From Larix kaempferi (lineage: Eukaryota; Streptophyta; Pinopsida; Pinales; Pinaceae): 64,000 bases of DNA. Numbering within the stretch: position 1 is the first letter of the stretch; each line of letters opens with the position of its first letter. The position numbers and the translations under genes are program-made. Below, piece after piece: positions 54,588 to 64,000 of this stretch. The notes under the pieces were generated by a model, which saw nothing but the letters and a program-made list of their open reading frames with translations, did not search any database and had not been told where the DNA came from. Location: positions 3,923,001 through 3,987,000 of the forward strand of contig BSBM01000809.1 of assembly GCA_027924585.1 (NCBI GenBank), given 5' to 3'.

Positions 54588-57356
54588 CTACATGGCACAC
54601 GACGTTTGGCCCAAATATTCTGCAATGGAGTAGTTCTCGGCGGCTCGGGCATTAGGATTATGCGTAGAGCGCTTAAGAACACCTTTCGGTATCCACGCCA
54701 TATTAGAGGGCTTCTCGATATGCAAGAAATTGTCAGGAGGAGGGGGAGGATCACTCCCCATATTAGGTTGTGGTGCACCATAATCACGTTGATGAGTGGC
54801 AACACTAACCTCTAATTGAACCATATTCACACATCCATAACCACTAGTATTGGAAGAAGACACTGCCGTCTCAGTAGGTCCATAACTAGTGGTGGGAGCA
54901 TGCGAAGCCATGTTTTGATGATGAGGAAGGGGATCCTTCAACACAGCTAGGCTTTGTGCCAAATTCTTTGATGCTTCTTCGATTCGAGGACATAAGTGAG
55001 TAAGATGATCTTCCCCATAGAGCTTGCAAGGAAACTTCACCTTACGCCTAGGTTTACGGTCCTCACCATCATTTTCGCCTTCCCGAGGAGGGTTGGAATT
55101 CTCTTTATGAGGGGTATTGCGATTGATATTATTGTTATTCCCATTGTTTCCACCCTTACGGTTGTTTCTCCCCTTTTTCTTACCACCAGGTTTCTAGTTA
55201 CCTGACGGTTTCGTTGATTGCACAATGTGTACATCAGACGACGAGGTGGAAGTGGACAAGGTGTGAACCTGTCTGGGAGTAGATTTGTTTAGCGACAAAT
55301 TTTTCATTTGATTAGCCACCAATTCTATAGGGTGAGTACTTGCAGATCCCACTATGCCATTGGCATGTGGTCCAGGAACTGGCTTCGGCTCATGTCGCGT
55401 TCACTGTGCGTCGGGAATGATGTCATACAAAATGCCAAACTGAGAATATAGTAAATCCAACTGCTGGACTTTTAAGATGGCTTGTTCCTTAGTCACAATA
55501 CTAGACATCGAAACATCCTTATAAATATATGGGAGTAGAGACTTGAGGAACCATTCCAATAGAAACTCTGGAGGAATGTTGGATTTCACTAGTCGCTTCC
55601 AATGACTCCACTCTTGAACGTGGTCAGAAATATGCGTGGCCTTGTTCTGATGGAAGGTAGACAAAAGTTCAGTACCAGTATCATAACAAACCGGCAACTA
55701 GAAATGATCCAAGAAAACCAAAGAAATCTCATTAAAACCCCTATAGTTGTTCCTGCGCAACTCAACATACAACTTCGCAGCTGCCCCTATGAGGGTGCAT
55801 TGAAATAGTTGTAAACGAACGGAGTCGTGATTCAACGAGTTGGAGGAGCACCATAGGTGAAATGTTGTGACATGATCACCCAGATCCTCACCACCTTTCC
55901 CCTCAAACTTAGGAATGTATGAAGGGAGCTTGGTAGGGACCGAGGGCCAACTAGGGTCATGAGACACTGGATCATTCGTGAGCTTTGAAAGATCTAGAAG
56001 ATTCAAATGTGCAAGGAACAGGAGCTGCGGCTGGAAAGCTTGATTATAAGCTCCCATAAATGGTTGATTGTAAGGAACCAAATTGTAGGAAGGACCAAAT
56101 GGTTGACCATGAGCATCAAACTGTGGATTATAAGGGCCTGACTAGCCATAAGCTTGACCATGGCCATAAGGTTGATAACCTCCTCCGACTTGACCCATAT
56201 GAGGGTAAGAAGGTATAGAAGTGTTTTGGGCACCATATTGGGGTAGGTTGTACTGGTGGCTGTCACCGAATGTATTGTGGTAAGGGTTGCCACCATAAGT
56301 ATGGGGCATATACGTACTAGTCGTAGCAAGAACCGTGTTATAATGACCAGGGTGGTAAAGTGTGTTCCCACCCCCAGCATAAGCATTAGGATTACCGTGA
56401 GCAGTCGTGTGGTGACCATGAGTATGATATGTATTTGTAGCCCCAACATTGGTGTTACTAGCAGTAGGCATTGTGGTATTATGACTATGAGGATAAAGCG
56501 TATTCCTACTTCCTACATTAGCATTACTAGTAGCGGCAGTGGATGTAAAACGATGCAGTATATGTCCACGCCCGTGGTTGGGAGGAGCATTAACATTTGT
56601 GAAAGTATTCCTAGGTTGAGGAGTAGCGGCATGTGTATTAACATGTGGATGGTGAGTCATGTTATGGACAGTGTTCGTATTAGGTTGGGTAGTCCCAGGG
56701 GGCGACCATCCTCCAACATTAGCATTATTAGAAGGAATACGACTAGTCCTCATGTTTCGTGTGTGATTAGACAATGTGTTTCCCTCGGTGAGGGTGTTTC
56801 CCCCAGCAAGGGTGTTTCCCCCGGCGAGGGTATTACCCTCGGCCGGTGCAGTGTGGATAACACCATGACTAGTGCCAGCGTGACTACGAAAGAGAGGGGG
56901 AGGATCAAATGTATTGTAATCAAGCATACCATATGAGAAAGCGGTAGGGTTGACCGTTAGGTATGCATCATCGTGTGGTTCTGGCATCCCATGTATATAA
57001 TTATGTGGAAATAAAGAATCGAACTGGTCATCCTCGAGTGGATCCAGACCAAACAAACCATGTTGACTCTCAGGTGGATCTGGACCAAACAAACCAATTT
57101 GAGTCTCAGGTAGATCACCCCCCCACACCTCACGAGGAGTATCGGTGTTGGAAGTGTGCTCGACTCTACCTGAAGTACTGGTAGGTATTTCTCCCATGTC
57201 AGAATGTGCAGTCATGGTGTCGATAATGTATGTCTCGTAAGAATCCAAAGATTCAGAGGGAGCTTGGTGGCGTCCCTTCTTGACATAGTGTTTAAGCTCT
57301 GCAACTGGTAAACCAACCAACCGACGAGATCGACGGAGATCAGGACTCCATGCCAT
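54588..57356 (-). pseudogene. gag: Y gag
   Basis: Starts at ATG 57,356 (MAWSPDLRRSRRLVGLPVAE). The N-terminal 400 residues are Asn/His/Gly-rich and low-complexity, with a 7-residue repeat near GNTLAGG and many NANVG/NTNVG motifs. A TAG follows, then the capsid (55,698-56,081): LPSYIPKFEGKGGEDLGDHV, FHLWCSSNSLNHDSVRLQLF, then 55,401-55,697 with LLEWFLKSLLPYIYKDVSMS. The basic/Asn-rich tail and a CKLYGEDHLTHLC zinc-knuckle-like motif (about 55,000-55,035) come next. The final part (54,588-55,000) is linker-like. Stops occur at each of these borders. Confidence 0.82.
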
Positions 57357-58950
57357 GATATCTTCGAAGAGACTATAAAATCACATGTCACCAAATGCTA
57401 GCTATCGATCAAAAATAGTAAATCAGAAGCACACACCTAAAGAAACTACATCCAAGAGCATACAAACAGAGTGGCTAAATGAGCTCCTGACACTACAGCT
57501 GGTATGTCTCCCCTAGGAGAGGCTTGAGACTCCCAAAATATAGTAGGAGGTAAGAAAATTAGTTATAACGGCCCCCAGACTTCACTGCGTGCACAGGGTC
57601 AAGTCCCTATACAACGGAAACTGTGTTGTCCGACCTTTATCTGACCCAGGAAACCCACAGTATAACCACTATGAATACCCTATGCGATACCTAGGTAAGG
57701 TAACTATGGCCACCGCAATATAACCAATGCTCAGGGGGATAGTCGCAGGTGGGATCCATCGTATGGGAAGGGTAGCTAAGCTCGAAGCATAAGAGGATGA
57801 ACCTTTGGTACCCCTAGATATGAACAAATCCTGGATATATCTCCCACGTTCAGCCGGTATTGGAGGGATATCTCCTCAACCAACCTCCCGTGACCTCGTG
57901 CTTAACTCTAGTTTGAGTAGATTTTTCCTGAGAACACTGATCTATACCATGGATTCCTCCAGTCCTTGGTCAAACACCTAATGTTTGTCTAGTATCCTTG
58001 GATTTTTTACTCACAATGATCTATTCCAAGACTCTAAACCTATGCTAGTTCGTGTACCCTATAAATAAAATCGGTCTAATCAATTTTAAGATTAAGCGTT
58101 GATTTTAATGGCTATGGTTACTCAAAGGATATGGTTGTGAAACTAGTGATGTATATGACTCAATGGTATGCAAAATCATCCAATCCTAGACTCATCTATC
58201 TAATAAAAACAATGCCACTAACATGCAAAATCAATCCAACGGTTCCGAAATAAAAATGCAACTCTTTTATATTTTTCAATGCACAATCATAACCTACATG
58301 AAAGCAGCAAGCACTCAATGCAAGATGCAGTACATAAAAGTAAATTTTTTTTTTTGTATTTTCTCTTATAAATGAAAAGGAAAATGCAAAACTTTTTTTT
58401 GTATTTTTCAATATAAAGAAATGAAAAATGCAAGCAAAATCCTACTATTTAGTCACTGAAGTGTCGGGAAGATCACTAAGACAACCCAGCAGATCCCAAA
58501 TAGTAAGACCTAGCCACAGGGATGAGCTCAAAAAAAAAAAACCACCAAGGCTAAATCCAAGTATGGGTATAAAACCAACAAGGCTCAACCAAGAGAAACA
58601 AAGAGTTCTGGTCACAAACAAAATATGGAACAGTCAAGAATCAGGCAAATAAAGACTCAGGATCAACCAAAACCAACCCAGCAACAACCAAAGCCGGAGT
58701 TATACACTACTGTTGAGGGAATACCTGTAGGTACCCATGAGTAGTAGAGTAAATAGAGGTGGATATACGTGGGCAGAGCTAAGCTAGCCCATGGGTAGGG
58801 AAAAGCAAATTGGAAAATAAAGATTCCAATGGCTCAGAAAAAACCAGTTTTCTATAGTGTATCTTGACGGCCAATCAGGGACATAGAGTTTTGACAAACA
58901 TCAACTCTAAATAAGGACTAATCCCTAAAAATCCCCAAACATGGATGTTC
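57357..58950 (-). other. Y 5' leader, no gene
   Basis: About 1.6 kb between primer site and gag. It contains AT-rich runs (58,344-58,430, including T9 and T8) and no supported frame. Leaders of this length are usual in Ogre-like elements. Confidence 0.6.
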
Positions 58951-58968
58951 TCCCCAACGGAGTCACCA
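58951..58968 (-). other. Y primer binding site (tRNA-Arg type)
   Basis: Minus strand TGGTGACTCCGTTGGGGA, two mismatches to TGGCGACTCCACTGGGGA, the complement of plant tRNA-Arg(ACG). Four bases separate it from the LTR. Confidence 0.85.
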
Positions 58969-58972
58969 TTTC

Positions 58973-59897
58973 TGTGTTGGAGAAACTCACTATGGCTTGG
59001 GGTAGACCACAACAGACAGCTAACTACCATAAATTAACTCAATTCTCAGAACTATGCTATAAATTACAATGCTAAGATAATGGAGAATGTAACCAAACTT
59101 GATCCAAACTATTGATGTAGATCCCCATTGGAGCTTTTCCGCGCGTGCACTTGAACCTGCAAATTGGTCTTGACAACCAATATAGAACAAGTACATGTGA
59201 TATATAAACAACATTAACATCATCAATAGAAATGGTCCATGATATTATAAGTAAATGCAACCCAATGTAATGTAAACAACATTCACAACATTAATGGACG
59301 AGAGTATGAGTAGTTCTATTAATAAATAACAAGAAGTACAATATGATACGACCTCTTGCCGACAACCAATCTGAACCATGATCTGGATCAATCCACTTGT
59401 GCCTCCACCACTTCAATCCTCCATGGAATGGAAAACTCAAACTATGGTAGGAGTTTGGAAGGTGAACATAAAAGGTTCACAACTACAAGGATCAATGAGT
59501 GTAGACTCAAGATAAGGCAAAAATCCACTAGAGTTCTCTTGCTCTTCTCTCTCCTCCCATCCATAAGCCATATGTGCTCAATATATAGTCCTCCCAAAGG
59601 TAAGTGAAAGGACACATCGAGGTGTTACGGGGAAAATGGAGGGCCAAAGGTCACCCTATGACCGATTTTTGGGAGTAAAAAGTAATTAACTAGTTATTTT
59701 TACCATTTTACATGCTACCCGCGGGCTATAGTGATGCAACTCGCGGGTACGCCCATTGTAATGATGCAGCTAGCATACAGGGGAAACAATGATGGAATAG
59801 TGTGTCTAAAGGATATAAAGTGGATCTGAGTCAGTGAAATGGATCCTATAGGCCAACGGGTGCTGATGCTCACAAAGTGGAAGATTACATTGTAATG
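58973..59897 (-). repeat. Y 5' LTR (925 bp)
   Basis: + strand TGTGTTGGAGAAAC to ATTACATTGTAATG, where the last two bases are changed from CA to TG. It aligns with the 3' LTR throughout. Confidence 0.88.
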
Positions 59898-60785
59898 AAA
59901 ATTTGGAGCGAGATTATGATGCCATTTGAGTTTCAAGGAGGATTGCTGAAGAAAAACCATATCACTTGCTTGAAAAGTGCGCTCAGAATGATGCTGATCA
60001 TTTTGTTGCTATAGTCGAATTCTTGCCATGTGAAAATTGTCCTGCAAAATGAGAAGAATTTGATCATGGTTTCGAAGAACCGAGTCAATTTCCTGAACTG
60101 GTTAACTGCTGAGGGTGTATGGAAGAAGAACTGGCGGTTACTAACCATAGATTGTTTCATATGGAGTAATTTTAGATGTAGTATTCTACCATCAGAGCCC
60201 TTCAATGAAATCCATAGAAATATATGTCCAAATCCATGTAGGGATGGGCAAGGGTTCGAGCAATCCCGAAAGGAGTTTCATTTCACCCTTGTTGACCTAG
60301 AAAATATCACATACAACCACCATGTGTTGAATTATCCTTTTCATTCCCAACAAAAAGAAGTTACACTATTCCCTCTCATACATTTTAAGGAACCCAGAGT
60401 GCCCTGTCGATGGAGAAGCATGGAGTTCATAGAAGACATATCCATATTGAAACCAATTTGGAATAGGCATAGAAATAGATGAAAGAGAAACTTCATCATC
60501 AAATGTGCGAGAAAGAGCATCCGCCACCAGATTTTCCTTACCCTTGTTGTAAGTGATCTCATATTCATAACCCATGAGTTTGATAACCCATTTTAGTTGT
60601 GCTAGGGAGGACCCATTGTTCCAGTGGATTTTTCAGACTCTGGGGATCAGTCTTCATGCAGAAATAATTGACTAATAGGTATGGTTTCCACTTATGTACT
60701 GCATACAAAATAGCCATCATTTCCTTCTCAGGTGTAGAGGAGGCTAAATTCTTACCGGAAAGGTCTCTTGAAGGTGGAAATCCCA
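59898..60785 (-). pseudogene. pol: CHR1 pol remnant: RNase H end, integrase ends
   Basis: Minus strand. FPPSRDLSGKNLASSTPEKE at about 60,720-60,780 joins the protease linker to RNase H with RT missing. Then KTDPQSLKNPLEQWV, YEYEITYNKGKENLVADALS and the integrase zinc region (ELHASPSTGHSGFLKMYERE). At about 60,190-60,205 SMDF is followed at once by the segment corresponding to WWYNTTS, at the same position as in CHR3, so the catalytic core is absent. The C-terminal QQSSLKLKWHHNLAPNF ends at the Y insertion (59,898). Frames shift repeatedly. Confidence 0.85.
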
Positions 60786-61935
60786 CTAGTTCGGCAAAGA
60801 AACCCGCATATCTATATCCAAAATGTGTTGTAGATCCAAGGGAGTAGTGGAGACTGTTGATGGGTGCATCTTAATGGAAGGGAGCTCAATGATGAAACCA
60901 TCTAAATTATTCTTAAGGATCTTTTCTAGGAGATGTGAACTGATGATGTGGAGAGACCTTGGTTGTAAGCTCGTAAATGTGTGTTTTCTCCCATTGACTG
61001 AAAACTGCATCCAAAGTTCATCAAAATCCCATAAGGTGGGGCCAAGTTTGTGTAACCATTGAGTGCCCAAAACCACATCACATTTTCCTAAGGACATAGA
61101 AAACATGTCAGAGTGCAGGTTATAATATTCCAAAGAGATACGCACATTGTGACACTTCCCCTTGCAAGTTAAGGTGCCCCCATTGGAAATCATGAATTCA
61201 AAGTTGGAGCAAGGATGGACAAAGAAATCATCCTGTTTGGTGATCTGAGGGTCAATGAAGTTATGAGTGCTACAAGAATCAATGAGTATTGTAAGAGGGA
61301 TATTCTTGAAGTAACCCTTGCCCCGCATTGTTTGTGGGGTCGTGACTCCACCTAAAGCATGGAGAGATATCTCTAGATGGTCGTCCAGAGATGGAGGGTC
61401 AATAGGAGGTTGTTGAATGTCAACCTGATCATCTATTGTATCTGGATCTTCTTCACCAATTTTAGAGGTAGAAGAATAATCCACATCCAAGAGATAGAGT
61501 TGTTTCTCAACACATCTATGTCCCCGAGTGAATTTCTCATCACAATTATAACAAAGCCCTTTTTCTCTACGTGCTCTCATCTCTGCTTCAGACAAATGAT
61601 TGATAGGAGTTGGTCGAGGAGATGGTGTGATGGGAGGTCGTTGGGAAACCATATTTCTGGATGGAACAAAAGTGGATTTGGAGCGTTGTTGGGCTATGAC
61701 CTTATCCATCCCTAGGATTTCCATCATTGTGTTGGTACAGAAAATTTTAACCTCTAAGTGGATTTCATCCTTGAGATCACTGATAAAACAACTCCTGTAG
61801 GATTCTGGTTATCATTTATTGTTCATGGCTGAATGCTTAAGATGGAGGTTGAGAAATTTTCCATCCAGATCTTGGAGTTTGGTTTTTAGGGATGCAAGTT
61901 CTTCCTCCATGATTTGTGCTCCTGCATGGGTGGAA
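60786..61935 (-). pseudogene. gag: CHR1 gag ends and protease (capsid core deleted)
   Basis: A 313-codon open stretch (60,786-61,727) holds the zinc knuckle CYNCDEKFTRGHRCVEKQLY, the protease with DSCSTHNFID (the Gly of DSGS replaced by Cys) and CDVVLGTQWLHKLGPTLWDF. Upstream, the gag start (MVSTHAGAQIMEEELASLKT near 61,935, then LQDLDGKFLNLHL) joins at about 61,806-61,820 directly to the segment before SCFISDLKDEI; the capsid core seen in CHR3 is missing. This loss is not shared with CHR3. The ORF is better preserved than that of CHR3 even though CHR1 inserted earlier. Confidence 0.83.
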
Positions 61936-62921
61936 ACCATAACTAGGAGTTTTTTTTTTGTGAATGAGTAGAAAAACAAAAACAGAAGCTTCTTTAGTAA
62001 AGAGAAATTTGGATTTGGGAAAAACTCTAATGGGTAATTGGGGTTTGACTAGGTTTTGGACACTTTCTAATGGAAAGGGAAGCAGAAAATGGGGATTTTA
62101 GAAACAGGGTGAAAGAATGGAAAAATTTGTGAAAAAGGGACAAAGAAGCAAAAATAGGAAATGAACATTGTGGAAATATTTGAAAGCCATTGCGTGAAAA
62201 ATCGAATAAGTTATGGAAAACCCTAAAAATAGATAAATGTGGGATTTTTAACTCCGGGAAGTGGAATTTGGGATAGGGTCCTCAGGAATGAAATATGCAA
62301 AATGGGATTCTAAGGTTGCTGGTGAATTTTCAATGGAAACAGGGTTAAACAAAGAAGATATCGAGAAAAAACATAATTATTATTATTATTATTTCGGAAT
62401 GGATCTAAAATGACTATCGGAATGGATCTGAAATGGCTTGTGGAATGGATCTGAAATGGCTCAGAATTGATCTGCAACAAATCTAGACAGATTTAATCTG
62501 CGATTGATCAGTTGGCAATAGATATGGACCCTAGGTATTCTCAGCTTCCTAACGGTTCAGGGGATTCACTCAACCACTAATGTTGTCGGACGGCTTGCGT
62601 ATTGGGTAGTACCCCTCACTCCACAGCTCAGGTAAAAATGATAACTGCTTTGTCACAAACGATAGCTCTTGGTTTGCCTCATGAGTGCGATCTAGTCAAT
62701 CAGGTAGGGGTCGTTTCCATTTTCGCTGGCAGGTCCTCTCAATGGGCTTGCTACTTCAGGGTTCCTGGGGTACTCCGCACAATGAGTTTTAGGAATATTC
62801 CCAAGTACTTCCCACAGTTAAGCAGATAATAATTATTCCTAGATCCGAACCTGCAATTAAAAGGAACAATACAAATGCAAGAAAAAAAATTGGCAGAAAT
62901 TCCACCCAGTGAGCCCAAGAA
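61936..62921 (-). other. CHR1 leader
   Basis: Non-coding leader of about 1 kb. 61,936-62,350 aligns with the CHR3 leader (40,918-41,343 inverse). It includes an ATT repeat at 62,374-62,394 and three repeats of GGAATGGATCTRAAATGRCT at 62,396-62,460. No gene. Confidence 0.6.
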
Positions 62922-62936
62922 GGTGCTCCGATACCA
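62922..62936 (-). other. CHR1 primer binding site (initiator tRNA-Met type)
   Basis: Minus strand TGGTATCGGAGCACC, one base from TGGTATCAGAGC in the core, two bases from the LTR end. Confidence 0.85.
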
Positions 62937-62938
62937 GA

Positions 62939-63314
62939 TGTGAGGAACCTGCAACAATTAATTGATAAAATGCACGATATATTAGAATACACAATATTTT
63001 TATTGATCGTAGGCCACTTCAAGGGGAAAACCTCTTTTGAGAAAGCTCAATACAAATAACTTCTCGTTTCCTTCATTGGCCTCAACACGTACTTATATAC
63101 TAAGTCTATGCACTAATACTATGGATCAATACCATGAAACATATAATAATACGGGAGGACTTACAAAGCATATGCATCCAATACTATGGATCAATACCAT
63201 GGAATATATAATACTATGGGCTAATGCAAACTAAGGATAAATACCATGGAACATATAATACTACAGGATGACTTACAATATACTAAAGAGAAGGGTTGAC
63301 ACAAGTTACTAACA
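62939..63314 (-). repeat. CHR1 5' LTR (376 bp)
   Basis: + strand TGTGAGGAACC to GTTACTAACA, followed by the TGCTC target duplication. Homologous to 19,503-19,907. Confidence 0.9.
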
Positions 63315-63319
63315 TGCTC

Positions 63320-63535
63320 TACAAAAATGTTAGATCGAATCACAGAGCAACATAGACCAACAGGTAGAGGACATGTTGTCAGAAATTTTTGGCATGTGGT
63401 TGATATAGATCGATCATGTTCTTATAGTTGTAGTACTGTACAAGGCACTCATTGATTACATTCTGTTTGAAGCTCAAACAGCCCCTTATTTGAAATATGG
63501 ACATGGAAACTTGCTTGCTTTTGTGGGCTTTGCAG
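63320..63535 (+). other. Flank of CHR1, possibly intronic or upstream of a host gene
   Basis: No clear reading frame; stops in all + frames. It ends in TTGTGGGCTTTGCAG, a plausible splice acceptor. Its left continuation before the CHR1 insertion is 19,271-19,497. Confidence 0.35.
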
Positions 63536-64000
63536 CAGTTGTGAGTGGGATGAGTGTGAATCAATGGATTGGGTTGATGAATGGGATCATGCATCACTTG
63601 CAATGGACCCACATGTAGTTGTTGAAACAATCCAGTTAGAGGAAGGCCAGTCCTCTATTTCGAATGAATATGATCATATATCTGATCTTGTACAACCAGG
63701 TAAACATTTCTGCATTCATATCCCGGTTTCCTCCTTGTTTTTGTAATTATCCAAGTTATCAAACCACTACTTGTTGGAAAATGACCGTAAAATGCATTTT
63801 TGCAGGACACATCTACACAGTTGTGGCCTTGACAGACATTGCAATTGGCACGAATTATTGTTTGGTGCGATGCATCCAAGGGAAGCAAACCCTCCTCGCA
63901 TCATTAACCGATAGCGAAGGAATTACCTTTCCGACTGGCTTGATGGTTGTTCAGGGAGAATATCTTACAATAGATGGAAAGGGACCAAAGAGCAATGGCT
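63536..64000 (+). CDS. Candidate host gene, two exons, runs off the window
   Basis: Exon 1 at 63,536-63,699 encodes an acidic, Trp-rich segment: SCEWDECESMDWVDEWDHAS, then MDPHVVVETIQLEEGQSSIS. A GT-AG intron, 63,700-63,805 (donor GTAAAC, acceptor TTTTTGCAG), joins in phase to exon 2 (63,806 to the edge): HIYTVVALTDIAIGTNYCLV, then GKQTLLASLTDSEGITFPTG and GEYLTIDGKGPKSNG. Both exons are free of stops in the joined frame, and the 106-bp T-rich intron has a plant-like size. I do not recognise the family. The upstream part may have been displaced by CHR1. It could also be a fragment carried by a transposon. Confidence 0.55.

Larger units (their letters stand above)
20566..59897 (-). mobile_element. 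Element Y: Tat/Ogre-like Ty3/gypsy element carrying nested Z and X
   Basis: Minus-strand element with LTRs at 20,566-21,484 (3') and 58,973-59,897 (5'), inserted in CHR1 integrase with flanks GAAAT (20,561-20,565) and AAAAT (59,898-59,902), a 5-bp duplication with one change. The primer binding site matches tRNA-Arg. Order on the minus strand: leader, gag, protease, linker, RT (split by X), RNase H, integrase, a second RNase H, then a region with an antisense PMD frame (interrupted by Z) and a long 3' non-coding part. The dual RNase H and tRNA-Arg site place it in the Tat group. Confidence 0.9.
19503..63314 (-). mobile_element. CHR1: RT-less chromovirus, split by element Y
   Basis: 3' LTR 19,503-19,907, left internal part to 20,565, right internal part 59,898-62,938, 5' LTR 62,939-63,314. 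The target duplication TGCTC is exact (19,498-19,502 and 63,315-63,319). Without the nested Y the element is only about 4.5 kb. It keeps the gag ends, zinc knuckle, protease, the end of RNase H, the integrase zinc finger and the C-terminus with chromodomain. It lacks RT, the integrase catalytic core and, unlike CHR3, the gag capsid core. Confidence 0.9.

Noticed and set aside
1-64000. tRNA, rRNA or CRISPR features
   Set aside because: tRNA-like strings are only primer binding sites next to LTRs; no cloverleaf, rRNA core or spaced repeat array was seen.

Overview
This is a gene-poor, repeat-saturated window from a plant nuclear genome. The evidence is Athila-like and Tat/Ogre-like Ty3/gypsy elements, chromodomain-bearing gypsy elements, a Copia-type gag, and an antisense plant mobile domain (PMD) reading frame, all plant-type. 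The dense nesting and heavy decay suggest a large-genome seed plant, possibly a gymnosperm, but nothing here fixes the species. I see no rRNA, tRNA, CRISPR or prokaryotic features. The only candidate host coding sequence is a two-exon fragment at the right edge (about 63,536-64,000).

Left part (1-17,768): a decayed LINE reverse transcriptase remnant lies at 1-545. Element W (921-16,758, + strand, target duplication ATTAT) is a 15.8 kb Athila-like gypsy element with order gag, protease, an extra gag-like module, RT, RNase H, integrase and a long 3' ORF. Its gag is interrupted by V (2,527-5,494, duplication TTTAC), a small Copia-type element with one intact gag-like ORF and no pol. W is followed by a short foldback repeat and a fragment of a related gag.

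Right part (17,769-63,319): a truncated chromovirus (CHR2, minus strand) is followed by a nested stack. CHR1 (19,503-63,314, minus, duplication TGCTC) is split by Y (20,566-59,897, minus, duplication GAAAT/AAAAT), a Tat/Ogre-like element. Y carries a second RNase H after its integrase and an antisense PMD frame. Y is itself interrupted by the Z complex (24,909-36,786; three Z-family LTRs, one inverted) and by X (39,679-52,616, minus, duplication ACCCT). X has 3.1 kb LTRs that seem to contain a sense reading frame. One X LTR carries a rearranged chromovirus, CHR3 (about 40,918-44,243, plus strand).

The elements do not form a host pathway. The window is a record of successive insertions: CHR1, then Y into CHR1, then X and Z into Y, then CHR3 into X. 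The most striking point is that CHR1 and CHR3, inserted at different times and sites, share the same loss of the whole reverse transcriptase and the same loss of the integrase catalytic core. That describes a mobile, non-autonomous chromovirus subfamily that was presumably moved in trans.
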